A DNA stretch of 64,000 nucleotides, taken from Charina bottae. Its lineage: Eukaryota > Chordata > Lepidosauria > Squamata > Charinaidae. Positions 59,399 to 64,000 of the stretch are shown here, piece after piece; the stretch's first letter is position 1, and each line of letters starts with the position of its first letter. The stretch is taken from the NCBI GenBank assembly GCA_023362775.1, contig JALMGJ010000003.1, positions 76,369,355 to 76,433,354 of the forward strand, given 5' to 3'. Both the position numbers and the translations under genes were made by a program. The notes below the pieces were generated by a model. That model searched no databases. It was given only the letters and a program-made list of their open reading frames with translations, and was not told the DNA's origin.

Positions 59399-60178
59399 CA
59401 GTGTCTTTTCTGATATACTGTATTTGTGTCTACAAACTGAATTCCCATACTGTAGGTAGTATGTAGACAGAACTGTATACAAGGGCAACCTGGAGACAAG
59501 AACACCAAGAGTGACCTTATTCAACGCCTCCAAGCCTCTAATGCAGAGCTTTCCAAACTGTGTGTCGCGACACAAAAGTGTGTCGCCAGTTATTCCGGGC
59601 AGAATAATTGAGTCACTTTATGCAAACTGATTATGAAAAGGTATTGGTAAAGCAGGAGTTGCAATAGCGGCAGCAGCAGCAGCAGCAGCCGCAGACATTC
59701 TGTCACAAGCAACTGCTCCAGGACAGGAGGTCCACATACTGCAGCAAACCATTTAAGCCAGGAACAGAGGAAAACACTAATTTAGTCTGACAGTAGCAAA
59801 AGGGTCAAGTCGCCAACTGCAGACAAGACTATAATTTTCCTCTCTCAAGCCACCAGCACTGACTCTCTATTAAAAACCGAGACAGAAATATTTACTTTGA
59901 AGAAATGACTGCTTTTATGCCTGATTCCATCTTTGCCTTTTTTTCTTTTTACCTTGGAGCACCTCCTTAAGCTCCTGCAGCTCGCGGGGACTAAAGGCAG
60001 CTTCCACGCGCCGCTGCCGCTCCTGCTGCTGTTCTTCCCACAGCCTTATTACCGGGCCGGAAGGTCGTGTCCTATAGGCTCGGAGGAGGATCGCGACCAG
60101 CAGAACCAGCGCTACCCCGCACAGTCCCAAGCCAACCCCGCACAAGACCCCTCGCAGCCGGGCACGGAAGGTCGCCAT
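38793..60178 (-). CDS. PM20D1: PM20D1, complete 13-exon gene (peptidase M20 domain containing 1)
   Basis: Known family role: a secreted zinc-dependent M20-family enzyme that condenses fatty acids with amino acids into N-acyl amino acids and hydrolyses them back. I placed 13 coding exons by reading GT-AG junctions on the minus strand: 59953-60178, 57454-57540, 54744-54979, 52141-52227, 50516-50649, 49815-49934, 47141-47216, 46188-46249, 44712-44790, 42723-42794, 41084-41252, 40122-40221, 38793-38922. They total 1578 nt, 525 residues plus TAG, close to the roughly 500-residue mammalian protein. All phases join without a break. Key residues are present: H144 and D146 (AHIDVVP), D177 (GRGTLDNK), E211/E212 (GHDEE), D238 (VLDEG) and H485 (RFHG). 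The N-terminus has a hydrophobic stretch at about residues 11-33, a signal peptide or anchor. The start ATG has A at -3 and G at +4. Several introns carry GC-rich hAT-like elements. Exon boundaries are inferred by eye, without cDNA. Confidence 0.93.
39650..39868. mobile_element. Family A hAT-like element, copy A6 (VNTR subtype, one unit)
   Basis: The element spans 39658-39860 with a perfect duplication CAATAAAT. It lies in the PM20D1 intron between exons 12 and 13. It has a single copy of the unit that is tandemly repeated in A9, A11 and A12. Confidence 0.93.
40122..40221 (-). CDS. PM20D1: PM20D1 exon 12
   Basis: The exon is 100 nt. It codes [11 protein letters not shown] and IYRFNPV, the conserved G-N-T-D-S-R / Y-R-F-x-P block. 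The acceptor is TTTTCTACAG and the donor TCAAG|GTACAG. Confidence 0.95.
40335..40571. mobile_element. Family A hAT-like element, copy A7
   Basis: The element spans 40343-40563 with a perfect duplication TGCTAGAA. It lies in the PM20D1 intron between exons 11 and 12, about 120 bp from exon 12. GC-rich, CpG-dense. Confidence 0.93.
41084..41252 (-). CDS. PM20D1: PM20D1 exon 11
   Basis: The exon is 169 nt. It codes [18 protein letters not shown], then the [11 protein letters not shown] block and a helix ending in a Pro-Gly junction. The acceptor is ATTCTTAG and the donor CTCCAG|GTAGTG. Confidence 0.93.
42723..42794 (-). CDS. PM20D1: PM20D1 exon 10
   Basis: The exon is exactly 24 codons. It codes [16 protein letters not shown], the conserved beta-strand block of the M20 catalytic domain. 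The acceptor is CCTTTCTAG and the donor GAAGAG|GTAGTA. Confidence 0.93.
44712..44790 (-). CDS. PM20D1: PM20D1 exon 9
   Basis: The exon is 79 nt. It codes a segment with [18 protein letters not shown], very like the family consensus R-T-T-T-A-x-T-x-F. The acceptor is CTTAATGCAG and the donor ATAAAG|GTACAG. Confidence 0.93.
44894..44990 (-). mobile_element. BovB 3' end fragment
   Basis: Antisense BovB tail: GTTGTTGTTGTTCAGTC, then TAGTCGTGTCCAACTCTTCG and TGACCTCATGGACCATAGCA, mirror image of the tails at 10480 and 26200. It lies in the PM20D1 intron just after exon 9 in plus coordinates. Confidence 0.88.
46188..46249 (-). CDS. PM20D1: PM20D1 exon 8
   Basis: The exon is 62 nt. It codes [18 protein letters not shown], which lines up with the family's F-P-x-N-I-I-L-S-N-P-W-L-F block. 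The acceptor is TTGCTATTCAG; a second AG four bases further in would break the frame. The donor is GGCAG|GTAAGA. Confidence 0.9.
46575..47010 (+). mobile_element. L2/CR1-type LINE 3' end
   Basis: Sense copy with decayed ORF2 C-terminus (the R-R-x-A-F-S type block, then LWKTIPLQ) and the 3' end ATTATGCCACCCAGAGTCAT. It lies in PM20D1 intron 7. Confidence 0.7.
47141..47216 (-). CDS. PM20D1: PM20D1 exon 7
   Basis: The exon is 76 nt and restores phase 0. It codes a short helix-rich stretch ([15 protein letters not shown]). The acceptor is ATTCCTATAG and the donor CCAGTG|GTGAGT. Confidence 0.88.
47471..47765. mobile_element. Family A hAT-like element, copy A8
   Basis: The element spans 47479-47757 with a perfect duplication CTTTATAA. 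It lies in PM20D1 intron 6. It is very GC-rich, with CGGCG-type runs, and keeps the right-end TGTGTCGCGACACACAGT module. Confidence 0.93.
48296..49205 (-). mobile_element. L2/CR1-type LINE, 3' part with ORF2 C-terminal fragment
   Basis: The minus-strand frame 49174-48695 codes the typical ORF2 C-terminus: [55 protein letters not shown]. The 3' end at left has CCCGCCCATCTCCCCC and a TTTATTTATTTATT tail. An AT-rich microsatellite (about 48410-48500) lies inside it. It lies in PM20D1 intron 6. Confidence 0.88.
49815..49934 (-). CDS. PM20D1: PM20D1 exon 6
   Basis: The exon is 120 nt, phase 2 to phase 2. It codes [13 protein letters not shown] followed by GHSSAPP, the conserved lid/dimerisation-side motif of M20 enzymes. 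The acceptor is TTCTTATCAG and the donor CACAA|GTAAGTG. Confidence 0.95.
50516..50649 (-). CDS. PM20D1: PM20D1 exon 5
   Basis: The exon is 134 nt, in phase 0 and out phase 2. It contains [15 protein letters not shown], whose Asp (D238) is the next metal ligand. The acceptor is TTCCCTTTCAG and the donor AGCTAT|GTAAGT. Confidence 0.95.
50744..51548. mobile_element. Family A hAT-like element, copy A9, with internal tandem repeat and inserted LTR
   Basis: The outer ends are at 50752 and 51540, flanked by CTTTAAGT / CTGTAAGT (7 of 8). About 50811-50990 holds three tandem units of roughly 61 bp (CCAGGATTCCGCGCAGGTCC type). A 452-bp LTR is inserted at 51054. It lies in PM20D1 intron 4. Confidence 0.9.
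51049..51510 (+). mobile_element. Solo LTR inserted in family A element
   Basis: The LTR at 51054-51505 begins TGTTGGGG and ends TCTGACA (TG...CA). It is flanked by a perfect 5-bp duplication AAGTG (51049-51053, 51506-51510) and splits the family A motif AGTGTGTCACCAAC. A TATA-like TATATAAG lies near 51274-51281. No internal retroviral sequence accompanies it. Confidence 0.88.
52141..52227 (-). CDS. PM20D1: PM20D1 exon 4 (catalytic Glu)
   Basis: The exon is exactly 29 codons. It codes the helix [12 protein letters not shown] and ends with GLGHDEE, which contains the general-base Glu and a metal-binding Glu of the family. The acceptor is GATCCTCAG and the donor GAAGAG|GTATTA. Confidence 0.95.
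52354..52464. mobile_element. Small hAT-type palindromic element, family B
   Basis: The element spans 52362-52456 with a perfect 8-bp duplication CACTAAAG. Its ends are CAGTGTTTCTCAG and GGTTGAGAAACACTG. Confidence 0.93.
52495..52600 (+). repeat. LINE-tail-like sequence ending in (AAAC)n/(AAAT)n
   Basis: It has TTGGGCGGCCAATAAATG followed by AAATAAACAAACAAACAAAC and AAATAAATAAAAAT. It resembles the L2-type 3' ends elsewhere in the window. Confidence 0.5.
53428..53786. mobile_element. Family A hAT-like element, copy A10
   Basis: The element spans 53436-53778 with a perfect duplication GTCTATAT. It lies in PM20D1 intron 3. The long open frame 53155-53871 through it is a by-product of GC-rich sequence. 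Confidence 0.93.
54744..54979 (-). CDS. PM20D1: PM20D1 exon 3 (first metal and catalytic residues)
   Basis: The exon is 236 nt and restores phase 0. It holds the M20 signature AHIDVVP (H144 metal ligand, D146 catalytic partner) and GRGTLDNK (D177 bridging ligand). The acceptor is CCTGAAG|CTTTTCC and the donor GCTATG|GTATAT. Confidence 0.95.
55565..55926. mobile_element. Family A hAT-like element, copy A11 (VNTR subtype)
   Basis: The element spans 55573-55918 with a perfect duplication ACCTAACA. It has about three shortened tandem units and a duplicated GTGTGTCGCGAAATGATG block. It lies in PM20D1 intron 2. Confidence 0.93.
56177..56715. mobile_element. Family A hAT-like element, copy A12 (VNTR subtype, about six units)
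   Basis: The element spans 56185-56707 with a perfect duplication GTTTAAAG. About 56262-56600 holds about six tandem units of roughly 60 bp, the largest array of the family in this window. It lies in PM20D1 intron 2. Confidence 0.93.
57258..57302. repeat. Decanucleotide tandem repeat
   Basis: ACCAACTATA is repeated about three to four times, followed by shorter ACTATA units, 86 bp or so of intron away from any exon edge beyond 57454. It lies in PM20D1 intron 2. Confidence 0.8.
57454..57540 (-). CDS. PM20D1: PM20D1 exon 2
   Basis: The exon is 87 nt, enters and leaves in phase 1. It codes the segment [11 protein letters not shown] and an acidic/Asn stretch ending in ELYIHK, which aligns with the family region just before the catalytic domain. 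The acceptor is ACATAAG and the donor AAAG|GTA. Confidence 0.9.
57880..58430 (-). mobile_element. L2/CR1-type LINE remnant
   Basis: Antisense tail at left (ACTCTGAATGGCTTGCAAT), followed by decayed ORF2 sequence parallel to 30830-31000 and 48830-49000 (GGTAGTGACCAGCATTTTGA type). It lies in PM20D1 intron 1. Confidence 0.65.
58863..59091 (+). mobile_element. tRNA-derived SINE, full-length sense copy
   Basis: The head has an A box TGGTCTAGTGGTTAAGGCA and a B-box-like GGTTCTAGTCC, followed by the body GCCGGCTGGGTGACCTTGGG and the tail AATAATAAAGGCAGGATA. It serves as the reference copy for the family in this window. Confidence 0.88.
59092..59290 (+). mobile_element. L2-type LINE 3' end
   Basis: It parallels 14255-14450 (GGGGATGGCTGGTGCCA, then GTAAACTGCCCAGAGTCC). 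It abuts the SINE on the left and a microsatellite on the right. Confidence 0.75.
59287..59398. repeat. Compound microsatellite (ATCT)n then (TAA)n
   Basis: About 15 units of ATCT run to 59349, followed by about 11 units of TAA at about 59366-59398. It continues directly from the L2 tail. Confidence 0.95.
59536..59590. mobile_element. Family A hAT-like element, left-end fragment A13
   Basis: Only the first 45 bp or so of the element (CAGAGCTTTCCAAAC, then TGTGTCGCGACAC) are present from 59544, and no matching right end follows. A truncated copy in PM20D1 intron 1. Confidence 0.7.
59953..60178 (-). CDS. PM20D1: PM20D1 exon 1 (start, signal segment)
   Basis: This exon codes residues 1-75 plus one base. 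It starts at ATG 60178-60176 in a good Kozak context. A run of Leu/Val/Ala/Gly (about residues 11-33) after Arg residues looks like a signal peptide or signal anchor. The end matches the family motif L-K-E-V-L-Q-G completed across the junction. The donor is CAAG|GTAAAA. Confidence 0.9.
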
Positions 60179-60480
60179 TTTACTGCGTCCTGGGCCAGCC
60201 GCTTTGGGAACTTTGACAGGCAGGCGCGGCTTCTAGCCAATCATTGACGGAGCTGTTTATTTATCACCGCTGTGGGAAACTTGGTTTGGTAGGCCTTGTC
60301 TGGGAGCGTTTGCACAGAAGTGCCTCGGAGTTCGCGGGGGGGGAGGAGTCTCAATTCACCCCATTGATGGCATTTAGGAATGGCCCATGCATGACTAAGG
60401 GGATAATAACTGTTTCTAATGGCCTGAGAATGCCCCGCCTTTCTCTCAAAGAATTGGGCTGAAGAGAGCAGCGCCTACAA
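60179..60480 (-). promoter_or_regulatory. PM20D1: Probable PM20D1 promoter region
   Basis: This is the flank immediately upstream of the PM20D1 start codon. It is GC-rich relative to its surroundings, has an inverted CCAAT box (plus-strand CCAAT at 60237-60241, about 60 nt upstream of the ATG) and no obvious TATA box. The role is inferred from position; no transcription start is visible. Confidence 0.5.
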
Positions 60481-60544
60481 CGGACATGCAAACACCCTGC
60501 CAATTATTCTTTCATGTAGTTCTAGCAGTTGCAGCACGGAGGAG

Positions 60545-60690
60545 CTGCTAGTCTACCTTGTCTGGACTCGAGCTATAGTGACCGACCTGGTTAGTACTTG
60601 GTGGAATACCACAAGCACAAGAAAAGGCCAGTGCTGCAGCCAAACTGGGAAACCACTGCCGTACTTTTGCCAAATAGAGACGCAGGTACT
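60545..60690 (+). mobile_element. 5S rRNA-derived SINE fragment
   Basis: It contains GACCTGGTTAGTACTTGG and TGGAATACCAC, which match the 3' half of 5S rRNA better than the other two copies, within a foreign body. It lies upstream of PM20D1. Confidence 0.75.
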
Positions 60691-63139
60691 GTCCATGAAA
60701 TCACCAGGAATCCAGCTTGGACTGAAGGAGAGTTTACTGTTTATATACACTCAGCATCAACTTTGAGATCAGATATTTTAAAAATACGCCTTCAGCTACA
60801 TTAGACACACTTTCAAAGTCTAGTTAATTTTTCACTATTCAATGCATGTAACATTTTGGAAAGTCAATCTTTATTTTTGTTGCCTCTAATTTTCTAGATT
60901 TTACTTTTCATTGACTTCAGAAAACACTGGATGCTTTTTCCCAGTAACATTTTTGGAGATCAACTTTTTCACAGAACTTAAACTTTGACTGGTACATTAA
61001 GCAGCTTTTTAAGAAATATCCTTTGGCTTATGCTGGCCATATCAGGCATATGCCCTTTATTTCCCACGCTTTACAGAGTCAACGCTTGGGGGTGGAAGAA
61101 AGAGTCACAACAAAAAACTATCCAACATCAATAGTCATTTGCATCATTCACATTTTTATATAAAATTACTTTGCATTTACAAAATACAATTTAAAAACCA
61201 TCTTTGCCTAGATTAACTAGTTAGGCAAGTCTGCCTGAGAGGTAGATTCTCTTCATTGTGACAAATTATAGAAAACGCTTGGGAATGTTTGAATAGTTTT
61301 AAACCGCTTGAGAGGAATCAGATAATAAACTGCTGCTCTTGAACTTAGTCCTGTGACTCATTTAAGAGTCCTTTAGTCAAAACTGCACACAAGGCAAAGC
61401 CTGAGCACTAAGTAGGTTATAACCTAAATGATTTTAATATTGTACTTAGGAGTGTATGACTTATTAAGGCTGTGCAAAGCAGGGGCATTTGCGGGGGGTC
61501 ACAAAAGTCAAGATGGCAGCTATGACTATGCAGTTGAAACCCTGCCTCTTTTCAATGTGCTTCATTCATGTAATGTATGTAAAAAAAGGCTGGACTTTGA
61601 TTGTGTCATTGTGGCCACCATCCTGACTTTTTTGAAGCCTCCCCGCATGCCCCCGGTGCAAAGCACTCAAAATATGTTTTGCACTTTGGGAAATGCCTCC
61701 TTCAAATGTGATGGACAGCTTTACACTTTTTCTGTATCTTTTTCTGAACAGAATACATAGGACTGGTAATCAGGTTGAAGAAAAATTGTTTCTTACAGAA
61801 ATTTTATTTTTCAAAATGAACCTAAGCTGAATTTTTTTGCTTAGTTATTAAGAACAGAAGGCTACAATACCAAGAATAGTGTAGAATTACCTTGAGATTT
61901 CTAAACACAAGTATAGTCAAAATGTCATTAGAATAAATTAAAATATTCTCTTTGGTTTTGCTTAATTAAACCTATGTCAAATAAGCTTCATTTTTTAAAA
62001 ATTCAAAGAACTGTGGAAATGCTCTATGTTCATACGTCCTATGAAAAACTATTATTTTCATCCTCTAAACATAAACACATTCTTAAAAAGAGAAAAAAGA
62101 GCAGAGAGAGGGTGTGGTTTATAATGAAAAAGGCAGTACTGCTTCTAGGCAATAATGCATGTTGGATGATGCTCAGTACTACAATAAATACAGCCCTTGT
62201 TTTGAAAAATGAGCTGGTGCATTTAGGCCCCAATAATAAGGGATATAGCAGTAGGTTGCAATGAACAAAATTAGAGGAAAACTAGGCATCATTGTGGCTG
62301 TGTTTAACTTTTCTGTGAAGAGTATGCAATAAATGCAGATGTTGGAAACAATCACCCGCTTGTGAACTGAAACTGCTGCATTTCATGAGCATTATATCTG
62401 GCAATCAAACATTCTCCATATTTTCTTTTGTTTTCCCTCAGAAGAACAACTCTGATGCTGGGGAATTCTTCGATATGCATGTCTGCTACATGCATACTTA
62501 TGGCTCCATAAATAAAGGCTGTATGAAGAGAGAAATATGAACTAGAAGATATTCAAGCTACTCTTCTGTTTCTTCTAGATGGATGAAATATATTCCCTGA
62601 GTTCTTTCCTTCCATGCCAACTGTTTCAAAAGTCAGTTGCTCTGAGGTTCATAATCCGAGAGGAATTATAGAAGAGAATACCAGGTCCGAGAGACATTCT
62701 GTCCTCAGTGCTGTAGAAGCACCCATGGTCCCTTCCCAAAAAGGCCATTTTCCTTGCCATTCAAGCACAGGAACCTTCATAAAGAAACATCATGGACAAA
62801 TAATTTGCCATCACAGGAATGTTCCTGAGTTGCTCACAGCGCTGTTTGTGTTTCCGAATGAAATATGCTTCCAAACATTTCCTAGAAAAAAAGGGAGATT
62901 TGCAATATAAACTGATGCCAGCATTACTAATAATGTGTCACAAAACTGCATGAGAAATGTGTTTGGAATACAGCCTGTATCAGGTACACTTTAGTTGTAA
63001 TGAAAATATGGGATTTAATTTAATCACGACTAATTTGTCCTATTGATTTTAGAGAAACTGATGTTGATTAATTCTGTCTGAATTCAACCATTATGAATTC
63101 CTTATTCCTTATTAGATTTTATTATGTATGCATCTATCT
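60691..63139. other. PM20D1 upstream flank, otherwise unrecognised
   Basis: Apart from the family E element at 61480 I saw no repeat or gene I could name. The frame 62614-62910 (plus) has no family resemblance and no splice or promoter support. Confidence 0.4.
61472..61663. mobile_element. Small hAT-type element, family E
   Basis: The element spans 61480-61655 with a perfect 8-bp duplication GTGCAAAG. Ends CAGGGGCATTTGCGGGG and CCCCGCATGCCCCCG are inverted repeats, and the inner CAAAAGTCAAGATGGC / GCCACC..TGACTTTTTTG continues the palindrome. Confidence 0.88.
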
Positions 63140-63760
63140 ATTTACTCAAGAGTTGTATGCTGCCTCAATTTACAAACTCGGGGCAGTTTACACTACAGTA
63201 CAATACAAAAGTAATCCATTATAAAGCAATATAATCCTGAACACAGAAATACAATAATAAACATTTCAATATATCCACCAGTGAATTCAACCACAGCATG
63301 ATAACATTTATTCCTGGAAGGCTTGTGGGAAGACCAGTGTTTTAATTGCTGTCCTAAATATTAATAGGGAGGGAGCCATCCTGACTTGGGGAGGCAAGCT
63401 GGTCCAGATGGAGGAAGCCACAGCAGGGGACCCTTCTGTTTAGAGTCCCACTCCATCTATTTCCCTTAGGGTGAGCACCACTGGGGTGGGCAGTTATGAG
63501 TCAGAACAGAGGTCTTGGAGTTATCCCTTTCTCAAGCCATGCAAGGCAGATAGGTAATCATCAACACCTTGAATTGCACTTGGAAGCAAATTTATAACCA
63601 ATGCAGCTCCTGCAACAGGCAGGTGGCTGCATTCTGTACCAGCTGAAGCTTCTGAGTGGTCTTCAGGAACAGGCCAGGTGCAGCAAATTGCAGCAGTTCA
63701 AACATGAGGTGACTGGAGCATGAGGGACCATAGACAGCACATCTTACAGAAGAGTGACAG
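63140..63760 (-). mobile_element. L2/CR1-type LINE remnant
   Basis: Antisense tail (GAGTTGTATGCTGCCTC, then GGGGCAGTTTACA), followed by decayed ORF2 text parallel to 48830-49030 (CATTCTGTACCAGCTGAAGC). It ends just before the exon-like block at 63798. Confidence 0.7.
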
Positions 63761-63797
63761 GCTTTTCATTCAGTACTATTTTGTTCTTTTAACTCAC

Positions 63798-63875
63798 CTC
63801 TTCCAAATTTTGGAATTCAGCACTGCTATCTTCCAGAGATTCATCCGAGACAGAGACTTCGATCTGATTTGACCT
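63798..63875 (-). CDS. Exon-like block of an unidentified upstream gene
   Basis: This block has an excellent minus-strand acceptor (TTTGTTTCCACTCAG) and donor (GAAGAG|GTGAGT) enclosing exactly 78 nt. One frame is open through 26 codons and is very acidic and Ser-rich (contains VSVSDESLEDSS and EFQNLEE). I do not recognise the protein. In human the next gene in this direction is SLC26A9, but the peptide does not resemble the SLC26A9 regions I know. It could also be an unannotated 5' exon of PM20D1 or a chance match. Confidence 0.4.
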
Positions 63876-64000
63876 CTGAGTGGAAACAAATGACTGGTTA
63901 TTGTTTACAAGATTAAAGTATGATAATAAAGCTTCATGGTCTTTTTTTAAAGTCAAATATCAGCACAGGATTCTAGAGGATTCAAGTATTAACATAAAAC

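Noticed and set aside
62614..62910. 98-codon plus-strand open frame
   Set aside because: No recognisable domain, no splice or promoter support, ordinary composition; a frame of this length is expected by chance in a 64-kb window.

Overview
The window is ordinary nuclear DNA of a vertebrate, most likely a squamate reptile (lizard or snake). The evidence is the repeat mix. It holds BovB (RTE) LINE copies, a tRNA-derived SINE whose 3' part carries the 'AGTCGGACATGACT' BovB-type sequence (Sauria-SINE-like), 5S-rRNA-derived SINEs, L2/CR1 LINE tails and a chromodomain Ty3/Gypsy element, and its genes are spliced in small exons. I cannot name the species.

Two recognisable protein-coding genes lie head-to-tail on the minus strand. 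SLC41A1 (Mg2+ transporter) contributes its first coding exon at 16489-16863 and a probable GC-rich promoter/5'UTR zone up to about 21.25 kb; the rest of the gene lies beyond the left edge. PM20D1 (secreted M20 peptidase-family N-acyl amino acid synthase/hydrolase) is complete. I could place 13 exons between 60178 and 38793, all with GT-AG junctions and consistent phases, giving a 525-residue protein with all expected metal and catalytic residues. The order SLC41A1 - PM20D1 on one strand is the same as in the human 1q32 (PARK16) region. A further minus-strand exon-like block at 63798-63875 may belong to the next gene upstream; I do not recognise it.

Layout. 1-16.4 kb is SLC41A1 intron. It holds hAT-type non-autonomous transposons and a 6.74-kb Ty3/Gypsy chromovirus-type LTR element (6498-13236, minus strand, 5-bp target duplication) that is broken by stops and frameshifts. 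A 5'-truncated BovB LINE (about 8801-10520) replaces most of its reverse transcriptase. 16.5-21.3 kb is the SLC41A1 coding exon plus upstream region, with a tRNA SINE. 21.3-38.7 kb is intergenic: SINEs, L2/CR1 remnants, a BovB tail and small hAT elements. 38.8-60.2 kb is PM20D1, whose introns are loaded with copies of a GC-rich hAT-like element. 60.2-64 kb is upstream flank with a 5S SINE, another small hAT-like element and an LINE remnant.

The most striking non-gene signal is a family of short elements with termini CAGGGCTTTCCAAAC / GTTTGGAAAGCCCTG. At least eleven copies have both ends and nearly all of these have a perfect or near-perfect 8-bp target duplication. Some copies are giant hairpins and others carry a roughly 60-bp internal tandem repeat that varies in copy number. 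The LTR element shows a 12-nt primer-binding site exactly complementary to a site in its own LTR, just downstream of a TATA-like box, which predicts Tf1/sushi-style self-priming. I found no CRISPR array, operon, functional tRNA or rRNA gene.
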